Assembly (NCBI GenBank): GCA_016699305.1
Contig: CP064970.1
Span: 558,001-622,000 of the forward strand
From: Alphaproteobacteria bacterium
Lineage (GTDB): Bacteria > Pseudomonadota > Alphaproteobacteria > GCA-016699305
Direction: 5' to 3'
DNA length: 64,000 bases
Shown here: positions 32,930-41,958 of the stretch, in pieces
Numbering within the stretch: position 1 is the first letter of the stretch
Layout: every line of letters begins with the position of its first letter
The notes under the pieces: model-generated
Seen by the model: only the letters and a program-made list of their open reading frames with translations
What the model was told of the DNA's origin: nothing
The model's database searches: none
Translations under genes and position numbers: made by a program

Positions 32930-35497
32930 TCAAGCCGTCGTCGCCATTAATCCGGCTGGCTCCGACGTAGTTGGCGCAACCTCCAGGTCAATGCGCTGAT
33001 CCAGCATGCGGCTGACCAAATGACGCAGCGCCATGCGATCCGAGCGCGTCAGCATCTCGCCGCCTTCGATGACCAGTTCTGTGAATTCCTCTTGATTGGG
33101 GAACAGCCACGGGCGACCCGCTAAACGACGATACCAACCTTCGACATAGGCATCATCGCGCCATGCGGCGTTGAAGAACAATTCACGCATCGTCTCAAGC
33201 AAGCTTTCGGCTTCGTCCAGGCTCTGCTTGTCATCCTCGTTCAGGGATTGTTGAACGCGACCGGCGCAACGGTCGAACATCGTCGCTTCCTGAGGCCGTG
33301 CAAAACTGCGCGCCAAGCGGTTAAAGGCCGCCTGCATGCGTCCCAAGCGACGCTTGAGGGTGATATCGCGGTGACGATAGGCCAGTCGCGCCAGGTCTTG
33401 GCGGATGAACCGGGCTTCCTCGCTAACTTGGCGAATCTGTTCAGGCTCTTGGCTGCCTTCGCGCAACTGGTCGCCTTGATCCTCCAGACGCAAACGCAGC
33501 AATTCCAAATCATGCCCACCTTGCGGACCAAGCGCGGCGGATAATTCGCCCCATTCCTCTTCGGCCTGGGCCAGGACGGCTTCGGCGAAACGCAAACCGT
33601 TTTCGGGGTCAAAGGACACGCGCCCGGCCTGCGGCGAATAAAAACGCGGTGCGCGCAAGGAAATGGCGGGTTGTCCGTCCATCGAAGGCAGACTGACATT
33701 GGCCTGCAAAACGCCGCTATCGCTAAGCCGCCAATGGAAGGTGATAATGTCGCCTTCCTTCAGATGCGTTCCGCTGGGAAGGTCTTCGCCTGCGATACGC
33801 AGCGAGCCGATGCACAGATTCAGCTCCACCTTTTCCGGGTATTCCAGCTGATACAGCTCAAACGCCACATGCCCGGCCTCGCCCGCGCGTACAGGCCGCA
33901 CCAAACGGAAAGACTGATCGCCTTCCGAAGGCAACACCGTATTCTTTTTCACCAAAGGATGCAGGCGGTTTCGTGGCGAGTCGCTTGATTCGCGCACCTT
34001 CACGGCAATCGTATGCGTGGCGGGAATGCCTGCCGTCGCGGCCACCACGCGCATGATCTCGATCGGTTCGATGGACGGGCCGTCGATGGAACGCTCGGTC
34101 TCGTCCGTCAAATGCGGCTGGAAGACGTAAGAGCCGATTTGCGGCAAGGGTACCGCGATGACCATCTCATCTTCGACGCGCAGACGCGCCGACTGCCAAT
34201 CACGGGCGCTATCGGTCAGTTGTAGCCAGCAATCGTGCTGTGCCTTGCGACCGCCGGGGATGCGCACGCGAATGGCGGCGCGATCTTCGACCGTGCGGGC
34301 TGTATGCTCGAAGCTGACATGGAAAGACTGACTGCCTTGACCGATATCGGCCTCACGCACGGCCTCGCTTTTCTTGGGAGCGGATGTTCCGCTGGATTTC
34401 CATTCGCGGCTCTCGCAGAAATAGGCCGCTCCCACGGCAACCGCCGTCATAGGATCGCCGGACAAATCCGCCGCGATTCCCAGTTCATCCGACACGCGCT
34501 GGCGAATAAGCGGAGTATGGCTGGGGCCGCCGATAAAGACGACCCGATCAATATCCTCGTGGCTATAGCCATTCTCTTCCAGCAAGGTTCGCGCCACCTC
34601 GACCGTGCGGTCGATGGTGTCGCGGATCATGGCCTCGTAAGTCGCGCGTTCGAAGGGAATATCCACAAAGATCGCAGCGCCCGATTCGTCATGCGCGTTG
34701 ATCTCTTCATCCGAGGAGAAAATCGACACTTTTTCCTGAGTCGAAAGCTCGATCTTGGCCTTTTCCGCCGCCAACTGGGCCAGTCGAATGACCCGGCGGA
34801 ATTTGGGATCGCGCTGGAAATCCTTAGGCAAGTCGAAGTGCTCGGCCAGCCAGGGACGCACCACCTCGTTGACGATCATGCGGTCGAAATCGCGTCCGCC
34901 CAACATGCTGACGCCTTGATGGTCGATGACCGAGACCTCGCCATTAATGCTTTGCGCCAAGGCCAGGTCAAACGTGCCGCCGCCCAGATCATAGATCAAG
35001 AACTGCCCCGAACGACTGGAGCCTTCCATCGTGGCCAGCGCGGCGGCGATCGGCTCTTGCAGCAAGGCGACGTTTTGAAGGCCCGCCATATGCGCCGCGC
35101 TCAACGTGGCCTCGGCCTGCATCGGATTGAAGGTCGCGGGAATGGTGATCACCGCCCCGCGCACATCCTGGCTGCCCGTGGCCGTGAATGCCTGGGCCAG
35201 CAATTGGCGAATGATTTCCGAGCTGCATTCCTCAGGTGTCAGGCTTAGATCCAGCCCTGGCAATTGAATGGGCGTGGAGGTACCCATCAAACGCTTAAAG
35301 CCCGAGGCGACATTCTCGGGCGAGATGATGGCCTGGTCATGGGCGCGCCGCCCAAACAGACGATGACCGCGTTTATCCACAAATATCATGGAAGGCAGAT
35401 AATCCTGCCCGTCGCTGGTTCGAAACACCTTCGCTTTGCCGTCCACGATTCCCGCGACAACGCTGTTCGAGGTGCCCAAGTCTATGCCGATATCCAT
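32930..35497 (-). CDS. Long Hsp70-family protein with novel C-terminal region
   Basis: An 855 aa Hsp70-family ATPase. The nucleotide-binding domain is intact: GIDLGTSNSVVAG at residues 4-16, LLQEPIAAALA, IYDLGGGTFDLALA near residue 180 and VVFIGGPSHTPLIR near residue 325. After about residue 370 the sequence is unlike DnaK: a beta-rich middle (FHVSFEHTARTVEDRAAIRV, with IPGGRKAQHDC) appears to contain repeated sandwich-like segments, then from about residue 650 a helical, Arg/Glu-rich region. The protein is therefore not DnaK itself. Related multidomain Hsp70 proteins are often found in bacteria, with unknown clients. It shares direction with the hydrolase downstream. Confidence 0.85.
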   Translation of the reverse strand: MDIGIDLGTSNSVVAGIVDGKAKVFRTSDGQDYLPSMIFVDKRGHRLFGRRAHDQAIISPENVASGFKRLMGTSTPIQLPGLDLSLTPEECSSEIIRQLLAQAFTATGSQDVRGAVITIPATFNPMQAEATLSAAHMAGLQNVALLQEPIAAALATMEGSSRSGQFLIYDLGGGTFDLALAQSINGEVSVIDHQGVSMLGGRDFDRMIVNEVVRPWLAEHFDLPKDFQRDPKFRRVIRLAQLAAEKAKIELSTQEKVSIFSSDEEINAHDESGAAIFVDIPFERATYEAMIRDTIDRTVEVARTLLEENGYSHEDIDRVVFIGGPSHTPLIRQRVSDELGIAADLSGDPMTAVAVGAAYFCESREWKSSGTSAPKKSEAVREADIGQGSQSFHVSFEHTARTVEDRAAIRVRIPGGRKAQHDCWLQLTDSARDWQSARLRVEDEMVIAVPLPQIGSYVFQPHLTDETERSIDGPSIEPIEIMRVVAATAGIPATHTIAVKVRESSDSPRNRLHPLVKKNTVLPSEGDQSFRLVRPVRAGEAGHVAFELYQLEYPEKVELNLCIGSLRIAGEDLPSGTHLKEGDIITFHWRLSDSGVLQANVSLPSMDGQPAISLRAPRFYSPQAGRVSFDPENGLRFAEAVLAQAEEEWGELSAALGPQGGHDLELLRLRLEDQGDQLREGSQEPEQIRQVSEEARFIRQDLARLAYRHRDITLKRRLGRMQAAFNRLARSFARPQEATMFDRCAGRVQQSLNEDDKQSLDEAESLLETMRELFFNAAWRDDAYVEGWYRRLAGRPWLFPNQEEFTELVIEGGEMLTRSDRMALRHLVSRMLDQRIDLEVAPTTSEPAGLMATTA

Positions 35498-35723
35498 GAA
35501 CCGACTTTCCTAATCGATTTTATAGGCAGGTTTGCGCCTTGCCCTTAAGGCAGACATTCTATCGCGCCGTAATAGCTGCAACAAGGGTTTGCATGTGGTT
35601 TTTTTCGTAGATTTAGGTCTACCGACACATGCGCACCGAACGATGTTCGATACCACTTAGGTCCCGATTTTTGAGCGAAGAAGAAACTGGAAACGCCCTG
35701 CAAAACATGATATTCGTCCCGCC

Positions 35724-36308
35724 ATGCCCATTGAGATTGAAGCCAAATTTCCGGATATCGACCGCGTGGCTTTGCGCCGTCTTCTGACACAGTCCGGCTA
35801 TGCCTGCGTCCACCCCGAATATCTGATGCGCCGCGTGGTGTTTGATCTTCCCCAAGGAGATAAGCACCGCTGGGCGCGCGTCCGCGACGAAGCCGGCGTC
35901 GTCACCATCAGCTATAAACGCACGCATGACATCAACCGCGTGGACGGCACCGAGGAAATTCAAATCATCGCCGACGATTTCGATACGGCATGCCATCTGC
36001 TGGAAGCCTTTGGCCTGATCCGTAAATCGTATCAAGAGACACGGCGAGAAATGTGGACTCGCGCCTTGGTCGAAGTAACGCTGGACGAATGGCCCGCTAT
36101 TCCCCCTTTTGTGGAAATTGAGGCACCCGATGAGGGCTTGGTGCGCGCGGCGGCCCAGGAACTGGGATTCGTGTGGGAAAACGCTTTGTTCGGGGCGGTC
36201 GCCACGCTCTATGAGCGAATCGGCATTTCATCACACGCCATTAATGCCGCTCCAATGATCACTTTTGACCATGTGGCCGACATTCACGCTTTGGCACAGC
36301 AAGGTTGA
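35724..36308 (+). CDS. CYTH-domain protein (class IV adenylate cyclase-like)
   Basis: A 194 aa protein with a CYTH/triphosphate tunnel fold. The hallmark E-x-E-x-K is at the start (MPIEIEAKFPDID), followed by the basic and acidic strands WARVRDEAGVVTISYKRTHD, EEIQIIADDFD, REMWTRALVEVTLDEWPAIP and FVEIEAPDEGLV. The length fits CyaB-type adenylate cyclases and thiamine-triphosphatase-like enzymes; which reaction it carries out cannot be decided from sequence. It lies alone and converges with greA. Confidence 0.85.
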   Translation: MPIEIEAKFPDIDRVALRRLLTQSGYACVHPEYLMRRVVFDLPQGDKHRWARVRDEAGVVTISYKRTHDINRVDGTEEIQIIADDFDTACHLLEAFGLIRKSYQETRREMWTRALVEVTLDEWPAIPPFVEIEAPDEGLVRAAAQELGFVWENALFGAVATLYERIGISSHAINAAPMITFDHVADIHALAQQG

Positions 36309-36340
36309 TGATCAACTGTCTTTGATCTTCGTGGCCGAGA

Positions 36341-36844
36341 TCAGACACCGGTCGAGGGTAGAACTTCGTCCTTATAGGCCACATCGACGATGACATAGCC
36401 CTTGTCACCGCCAGGCGCGCGGATCTGCACGCTGTCGTCAATCGACTTGCCAATCAGCGCCCGCGCCAAAGGCGCGCCGACCGACAGCAGCCCCGAATGG
36501 ATGTCGCTTTCGTCCTGGCCGACGATCTGATAGCGCACACGTTCGCCGCTGTCTTCGTCCTCCAGCACCACCGTCGCGCCAAAACGAACCATGGGACCGG
36601 ACAGCTTGGAGACGTCGATGACATCGGCCAGGCTGATTTTGCTTTCCAGCTCGGCGATACGGCCTTCGATGAAGCTCTGCTTCTCGCGCGCGGAGTGGTA
36701 TTCGGCATTTTCCGACAAGTCGCCCTGAGCGCGCGCCTCGGCAATGGCCTTGATAATGTTGGGCCGTTCCGTGCTTTTTAGATGACGCAACTCTTCCGTC
36801 AAACGCTGATAACCACCTTTGGTCATCGGAACTTTTTCGACCAT
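36341..36844 (-). CDS. greA: Transcription elongation factor GreA
   Basis: GreA binds the RNA polymerase secondary channel and stimulates cleavage of backtracked RNA. The N-terminal coiled coil has KAIAEARAQGDLSENAEYHS, with the tip acidic residues DLSENAEY; the C-terminal FKBP-like domain has VGQDESDIHSGLLSVGAPLA, RALIGKSIDDSV and YVIVDVAYKDE. Length 167 aa is slightly long because of two N-terminal residues before the usual MTKGGYQRL; ATG 36826 is an alternative start. Confidence 0.96.
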   Translation of the reverse strand: MVEKVPMTKGGYQRLTEELRHLKSTERPNIIKAIAEARAQGDLSENAEYHSAREKQSFIEGRIAELESKISLADVIDVSKLSGPMVRFGATVVLEDEDSGERVRYQIVGQDESDIHSGLLSVGAPLARALIGKSIDDSVQIRAPGGDKGYVIVDVAYKDEVLPSTGV

Positions 36845-37115
36845 ATTACAAACTCCCCTTGAGCGCTGCCAGGACCCGGTAACGACACTAAATCGCTGCT
36901 TGGTGCCTCGAACTTACGTCAGTTCCCTAGATTTAGGCACAGACGGTCAAATTTACCGAGTCTTAGCATTACAAGCAATGCCCCAGATAGCCAGAAGGCA
37001 AAAGATGAGGGACATCATGCAAGATGTTTGACAACGAGCAAGGCATGGTCACAATCAGGAACCTGAGGGAAGGCCGTAGGCACAGGGCTTGGCGGACGTG
37101 GAAAGGAACAGGACG

Positions 37116-38492
37116 ATGAATCCAATTGGGATCGCGGCGTTGCGTATGTGCGTCAGCGCCTTAACGGGCTTGGCATTGCTGGCGGCAAGCGCGGTGATGC
37201 TGACAGCGTTTGCGGCGCGGGCGGCTGAGTCTGAATCCCCTGCTGCAGTGTCTGCAGACGAATCGCCCTTGCCTTTCTTCATGGCCGGGTTGATAGGCCA
37301 GGATCGTCCTGTAGCGCTCCCTATGAATGAAGCCTTCCATGCAGCTTTGCAAACAGCGGCACGCAATCTTGCGCGGCGTTGTCAGGCACCTGAGAGCTAC
37401 GGCTGGCGTATGTCCCCCAACGAACAGGGACGCGTGGACAGTATTTTCAGCAACGTGGTCAGCCAGACCAAGGCTCAAGGCTATACGGTAGCAGAGACCG
37501 AGATCAAGGAATTGGACCCCGAAATTTCTGTTCTGACAGCTGACAAAGCCGGGGAACAGTGGCTTATGGTTTGGTCGGGCGGTGAAATGGGCCTCCTGCT
37601 GTTGGCATGCCCCACGACCGCCATGCCCCCTGTCTATACCTCTCAGCCCTTGAACGCACCGGTTGTTGCTGCGATTCCCGCTCAACTGGGCGTGGTAGGC
37701 CGTCCGTCTTCGGCCCAGATAGCCGCCATGCCGGGCGTGTTCATGCCTTCCTTTACTCCCGCCGGCACATGGCGGGGCGATTACGCCTGCAATGGCCGCC
37801 GTCACGGTGGCACGCTGGAACTGGTTCTGGCAGCTGGAGATCGGCTAAGTGGGACATTCTCGGTTCACGCTCCTTCGCCGCGCGTGGGTGCCCCTTCGCT
37901 TGTCCGCTCAAAGAAAGCCAGTTTGGACATTGAGGCCCGCTATCGCGTCAAAGGGTTATATGACGGCGCATCACGTAAGATCGCCTTGGTACCCGATGGC
38001 TGGGTCAAGAATGACAATGCCACGGCGCAACTGGGGTTGATGGGCTATGTGGACTCGCAAAACGACCGCGTGAGCTTGATTTTCCAAAACATCGAGGGAT
38101 GCACCAGCATCGAAGCCAAGCGCGTGGCCAAGGCGGCTATAAGCAAGGGTGCCGACAAGAAGAAAAAGTCGGCCATTCGCAAAAAATCGAGCAAGAAGTC
38201 TGTCGTGAAAGCAAAGCAGAGTTCTGCAGCCAAGAAGTCCGCTAAAATCACGGCACCGGTTGCGCCAATTGTAGCGCCTCCCACAGAACCGGCACAGATG
38301 GTGCCCGGCCCCACGATTCCTGACAATAAGGAAGTCCCAGCCGCCGCAGCCCTTCCCCCAGAATCCGCCCCGGCTCAGGCGGCAGCAGCACCTGCCGATC
38401 CAACCCCTGCAGCCTCCCCTGACGTATCCGCTCCCGCTGCGGCATCCCCAACGGCTGCGACAGTTCCTGACACCAAAACAACAACACCCTAA
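37116..38492 (+). CDS. Exported protein of unknown function with Lys-rich and Pro/Ala-rich tail
   Basis: I do not recognise the family. ATG 37116 follows AAGGAAC and begins a signal peptide (VSALTGLALLAASAVMLTAF, cleavage likely near ARAAES). Residues to about 340 form a Gly/Ser-containing periplasmic domain with WRGDYACNGRRHGGTLELVL and VDSQNDRVSLIFQNIEGC, which looks like a beta-barrel-type extracellular domain. The last 120 residues are low complexity: Lys-rich (KKKKSAIRKKSSKKSVVKAK) and then Pro/Ala-rich (AQAAAAPADPTPAASPD). Such a tail could cross or bind the cell wall. It stands alone before tRNA-Thr. Confidence 0.7.
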   Translation: MNPIGIAALRMCVSALTGLALLAASAVMLTAFAARAAESESPAAVSADESPLPFFMAGLIGQDRPVALPMNEAFHAALQTAARNLARRCQAPESYGWRMSPNEQGRVDSIFSNVVSQTKAQGYTVAETEIKELDPEISVLTADKAGEQWLMVWSGGEMGLLLLACPTTAMPPVYTSQPLNAPVVAAIPAQLGVVGRPSSAQIAAMPGVFMPSFTPAGTWRGDYACNGRRHGGTLELVLAAGDRLSGTFSVHAPSPRVGAPSLVRSKKASLDIEARYRVKGLYDGASRKIALVPDGWVKNDNATAQLGLMGYVDSQNDRVSLIFQNIEGCTSIEAKRVAKAAISKGADKKKKSAIRKKSSKKSVVKAKQSSAAKKSAKITAPVAPIVAPPTEPAQMVPGPTIPDNKEVPAAAALPPESAPAQAAAAPADPTPAASPDVSAPAAASPTAATVPDTKTTTP

Positions 38493-38550
38493 GTTCTCTC
38501 TTGCAACTTGCGTCAAGCGGCGCAACTGCGGAATACTGGGCCCTATGGCC

Positions 38551-38625
38551 GCCGGGTTAGCTCAGGGGTAGAGCAACCGCCTTGTAAGCGGTAGGTCGTC
38601 GGTTCAAATCCGACACTCGGCACCA
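38551..38625 (+). tRNA. tRNA-Thr (anticodon TGT)
   Basis: A 75 nt cloverleaf with encoded CCA. Acceptor stem GCCGGGT/ACTCGGC (one G-T pair), D-arm TTAGCTCAGGGGTAGAGCA, anticodon arm ACCGC-CTTGTAA-GCGGT with anticodon TGT, and T arm GTCGG-TTCAAAT-CCGAC. It lies convergent with pyrF, nine bases away. Confidence 0.97.
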
Positions 38626-38634
38626 TTTCCTCTC

Positions 38635-39531
38635 TTATTTGGGTTGGCGGCCCTTCTCGCACGGTGTGGCCACGGTGGTGACAGTGGGGCGTTCGGCGGC
38701 GAGGGCGGTGCGCATAGCCTGTTGCGCGGCCTCGATGGCGGTACGGATGGCGGCGGGATCGGGGCCTGCGGCCAGGATGCCCCGGGACGAGGGGGCCACC
38801 ACGCGAGTCAAAGCGGGACCGAATTCGCGCTGTAGATCGGCAAAGCTTGCGCCTTGAAAGCCGATGCCGGGCGTCAACAGCAGGGCCGAAGGCATGGCCT
38901 GGATCAACGGAACCACGCCCTTTTGCGTCGCCCCCACCACGGCACCGACGGGGCCTAGACCATCATCTTGATGCGCTTGGTTAAACGACTCGATCTGGCG
39001 GGCCAGATTCATGGCCACGCTGTCGCCATCGGCGCAGACGGCCTCTTGCAGCATCGTCGCCTCAGGGTTGGACGAGCGCACAACGATAAAAACGCCGCAG
39101 CTCTGCTCGGCCGCATGTTCCAAAATGGGCTGAATCGCCCCAAACCCCAGATAAGCCGTCAAGGTCATGGCATCGCCGCGAAACGAGCTGTTTCGTCCCA
39201 AATAAGCCTGACCATAGGCGGCGCTGGTCGAGCCGATATCGCCGCGCTTGACGTCATAAACCACCACGGCACCTCTATCTTGCAAAGACAGGCTCAGCGC
39301 GCGCATCACCTGCATGCCCTCGGGGCCAAAGCGTTCGTAATATGCGGCTTGCGGCTTGATCATCGCCACGGTGCCACGGCATGCCTCCGCCATGATATCC
39401 GCGAAGCGACGCAATCCACCGATATCGTCCCCCACCCCCCATTGCCGCAGAATATCGGGCGTCGGATCCAGCCCCACGCAAAAGCCGGTATGTTGATCGG
39501 TGGCCTGGCGCACACGTTGCACAAATCCCAT
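38635..39531 (-). CDS. pyrF: Orotidine 5'-phosphate decarboxylase, type 2
   Basis: Catalyses the last step of UMP synthesis. The catalytic motif VVYDVKRGDIGSTSAAYG contains the D-x-K-x-x-D core, and FCVGLDPTPDILRQWG, MIKPQAAYYERFGPEG and LTPGIGFQGASFADL are diagnostic of the longer PyrF type 2 family (about 270-300 aa) rather than the E. coli type. The 298 aa protein has a short extra C-terminal tail. No other pyr genes adjoin. Confidence 0.93.
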   Translation of the reverse strand: MGFVQRVRQATDQHTGFCVGLDPTPDILRQWGVGDDIGGLRRFADIMAEACRGTVAMIKPQAAYYERFGPEGMQVMRALSLSLQDRGAVVVYDVKRGDIGSTSAAYGQAYLGRNSSFRGDAMTLTAYLGFGAIQPILEHAAEQSCGVFIVVRSSNPEATMLQEAVCADGDSVAMNLARQIESFNQAHQDDGLGPVGAVVGATQKGVVPLIQAMPSALLLTPGIGFQGASFADLQREFGPALTRVVAPSSRGILAAGPDPAAIRTAIEAAQQAMRTALAAERPTVTTVATPCEKGRQPK

Positions 39532-39775
39532 ATCCTGCCCCCCTTGAACGTGATGTTGTTTTAGTTCCGATATCTTTTAGCGCAATACCCAGGATCGAAC
39601 AAGATTGTCCGAAAATGTCAATGAAACCACCTTCTCAGCCCTACCATTCCCCGCTCTTGCTCCTTTGGGTGAAACTTGCCATCCTGCCCCCGGCTGAAAG
39701 ACCCGCACCAAGGGGCTTGTTTTCCCCGGGATGCTTGTCCTACAACAGGCCACCTTCACAAAGGATACGAGATCG

Positions 39776-40288
39776 ATGACCACATCCAACGGCGACGCCG
39801 CGCCCGAATCCACCAGCAACGCCAACGGTGCCCAGGCTCCGCAAAACGTGCTGATGATCATGGGGCAGTATGTCAAGGACCTGTCCTTTGAGTGCCCCAA
39901 TGCGCCGCAAATCTTCACCGAGATGCGCGAGCCGCCGCAGATTGCCCCCCAGCATGGCGTTCAGGTGAATTTGATCGCCCAAAACGTGGTGGAAGTGGTG
40001 CTGCATTCGCGCATCGAAGCCAAGATGAACGACAAAGTGGCCTTTATTGTCGAGCTTGACTATGCCGCTTTGGTTAACGTGCCTACCGGCATGAGCCAAG
40101 AGCAAAGCCAGCAGGTGTTGTTGATCGAAGTGCCGCGCCTGATCTTCCCCTTTGCCCGTTCGATCATCGCGGATGTCGTGCGCGACGGCGGATTCCCGCC
40201 TTTGCTGTTGGCACCGGTGGAATTTGCCATTTCCCAGACGCCTCCCGGCAACCCCGCCGAATCGGCCACCGAACCCGCAAAGGCCTAA
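39776..40288 (+). CDS. secB: Protein-export chaperone SecB
   Basis: SecB is the tetrameric chaperone that keeps preproteins unfolded for SecA. The 170 aa sequence has the family motifs MGQYVKDLSFECPNAPQIF, VNLIAQNVVEVVLHSRIEAK, VAFIVELDYAALV and the SecA-binding end LIEVPRLIFPFARSIIADVV then RDGGFPPLLLAPVEF. ATG 39776 follows AAGGATACGAGATCG; the upstream frame start at 39731 adds an unconserved leader. It is followed after 5 bases by the reductase gene. Confidence 0.96.
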   Translation: MTTSNGDAAPESTSNANGAQAPQNVLMIMGQYVKDLSFECPNAPQIFTEMREPPQIAPQHGVQVNLIAQNVVEVVLHSRIEAKMNDKVAFIVELDYAALVNVPTGMSQEQSQQVLLIEVPRLIFPFARSIIADVVRDGGFPPLLLAPVEFAISQTPPGNPAESATEPAKA

Positions 40289-40293
40289 CGCCT

Positions 40294-41328
40294 ATGACCA
40301 CGGAGCCGATCGCCGCGCAGGCCATCATCATCGGGGCGGGTCCCGTGGGCCTGTTCACCGTGTTCGAGATGGGGATCAACAACATCCGCTGTCATTTGGT
40401 GGATGGGCTGGATCGCATCGGCGGCCAATGCGCCGAGCTGTATCCGGAAAAGCCGATTTATGACATTCCGGCGGTTCCGGTATGCACGGGCCAAGAGCTG
40501 ACCGACCGCTTGATGGAGCAGATCAAGCCGTTCAACCCCGTTTTCCATATGGGTCAGATGGCCACCGCTCTTGAAAAACTGCCAGATGGCGGCTGGCGCG
40601 TGACGACCGATGCCGGGACGATCCTGGAAGCGCCCGTTGTGGTGATTGCCAGCGGCGGCGGCAGCTTTGTGCCCAAGAAACTGCCTTTGCCGAACATCGA
40701 ATCCTATGAAGGCAACAGCCTGTTTTACGCCGTGCGCCAAAAGGACAAATTCCGTGGCAAGCATGTGGTGATCGCGGGCGGCGGCGATTCCGCCTTGGAT
40801 TGGCTGCGCGTGCTGCAACCGGATGCGGCCAGCATCGCCCTGGTTCACCGGCGCGACGAATTCCGCGCCGCGCCCGACTCCGTGGGGCATATGCGTCAAT
40901 TGGTCGCTGCCGGCAAAGCCGCCTTACAGATCGGCCAATTGGTCGAAGTGACCGGAACGGGCACGCAAATCACGGGCGTCACGCTTAAGAGTGAAAGCGG
41001 GACTACCTCACAAATTCCTTGCGACTGCCTGTTGGCCTTTTATGGCCTGACGATGAAGCCCGGCCCCGTGGCGGAATTCGGCCTGGTTATGCAAGATCAT
41101 ATGTTAACGGTGGACCAAGCCACATTCGAGACCAGCGCGCCGGGCGTGTTCGCCGTTGGCGATATCTGCACCTATCCGGGCAAGATGAAGCTGATCTTAT
41201 CGGGCTTTCACGAAGCCGCCTTGGCTGCCAAGCGGGCCTTTGCCCTGGCGCATCCGGGCGAACGCTATCGCTTCCAGTACACGACATCCAGTTCAGACCT
41301 ACACAGTAAGCTCGGAGTGGAAAAATGA
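40294..41328 (+). CDS. Thioredoxin reductase-like ferredoxin--NADP+ reductase
   Basis: FAD/NAD(P)-binding reductase of the TrxR-like FNR family (type 2 ferredoxin-NADP reductase). FAD motif IIGAGPVGLF at residues 12-21, FAD-contact GGQCAELYPEKPIYDIPAVP, second nucleotide motif VIAGGGDSALDWL near residue 158, and C-terminal GVFAVGDICTYPGKMKLILS. It lacks the redox-active CxxC of thioredoxin reductase, as expected for this family. It lies between secB and a [2Fe-2S] ferredoxin gene that overlaps it by 4 bases, so the ferredoxin is its probable electron partner. Confidence 0.92.
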   Translation: MTTEPIAAQAIIIGAGPVGLFTVFEMGINNIRCHLVDGLDRIGGQCAELYPEKPIYDIPAVPVCTGQELTDRLMEQIKPFNPVFHMGQMATALEKLPDGGWRVTTDAGTILEAPVVVIASGGGSFVPKKLPLPNIESYEGNSLFYAVRQKDKFRGKHVVIAGGGDSALDWLRVLQPDAASIALVHRRDEFRAAPDSVGHMRQLVAAGKAALQIGQLVEVTGTGTQITGVTLKSESGTTSQIPCDCLLAFYGLTMKPGPVAEFGLVMQDHMLTVDQATFETSAPGVFAVGDICTYPGKMKLILSGFHEAALAAKRAFALAHPGERYRFQYTTSSSDLHSKLGVEK

Positions 41329-41639
41329 AGATTTTCGTGACCGATACCGACGGGAAGAAGCACGAATTGGAGGCGACCAAGGATTGGAGCCTGATGGAGA
41401 TCATCCGCGAAGGCGGGCTGCCCATCCAGGCCCAATGCGGCGGGTCTTGCGCCTGCGCCACATGTCACGTCTATGTCGATCCCGCCTGGATCGACAAGCT
41501 GCCGGCCTCGACAGAAGAAGAGGAAGGCATGCTCGACGGCGCGCCCGGAGTTGAAGCGCGCTCGCGCCTGTCTTGTCAGATTGTGTTTGACGAGAGCCTT
41601 GACGGCATCCATCTGATTCTGGCACCTGGATCAGTCTGA
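41325..41639 (+). CDS. [2Fe-2S] ferredoxin
   Basis: A 104 aa plant/adrenodoxin-type ferredoxin. The cluster ligands are C-x5-C-x2-C in CGGSCACATC near residues 38-47 and the fourth Cys in RLSCQIVFDE near residue 85. The motif ATCHVYV matches ISC-type and hydroxylase-type ferredoxins. ATGA overlap with the reductase stop indicates coupled expression and a reductase/ferredoxin pair. Confidence 0.95.
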   Translation: MKIFVTDTDGKKHELEATKDWSLMEIIREGGLPIQAQCGGSCACATCHVYVDPAWIDKLPASTEEEEGMLDGAPGVEARSRLSCQIVFDESLDGIHLILAPGSV

Positions 41640-41649
41640 TCCGTCCCTG

Positions 41650-41681
41650 CCCTGTTACATACATTGATATGACAGGGTTTT
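41650..41681 (+). terminator. Possible terminator after the ferredoxin gene
   Basis: CCCTGT and ACAGGG form a 6 bp stem with a long 16 base loop, followed by TTTT. It lies 10 bases after the ferredoxin stop. The stem is weak, so this is a tentative call. Confidence 0.35.
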
Positions 41682-41887
41682 CGTGGATTAAGGGGTAAAA
41701 TGTACACAGGGGGCGTGGGTTTCACGCACCGCTGTCAAGGCTTTTTTAACCGCTGACAATAAATTATCTGCAAGTGCTGCAAGCGCGCAAATCTTATATA
41801 AATCATTATGTTAAAATAGTGCCTCAAAATAAGGCAAACCGTATTAAAGGGCGGGAACACCATGCCTGCGACCGTATGAAGGTTGTT

Positions 41888-41908
41888 TTATCAACAGGGT
41901 TATCCACA
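41888..41908 (+). other. Pair of DnaA-box-like sites in an AT-enriched gap
   Basis: The 319 base gap between the ferredoxin and DUF2125 genes has no ORF. It contains TTATCCACA at 41900-41908, a perfect match to the DnaA box TTATNCACA, and TTATCAACA at 41888-41896 with one mismatch, three bases upstream. An AT-rich run lies at about 41755-41850. Two boxes are too few for a convincing replication origin, but could mark DnaA regulation. The rest of the gap is unremarkable. Confidence 0.4.
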
Positions 41909-41958
41909 GGTTCGGTGGATGGTCCGCAAAGCCTACAAAATGCACCTCTTGCCCTGAC

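Noticed and set aside
38551..38625. tRNA-Thr as an integration site
   Set aside because: No repeat of the tRNA 3' end, integrase or foreign genes nearby; flanks are ordinary genes.
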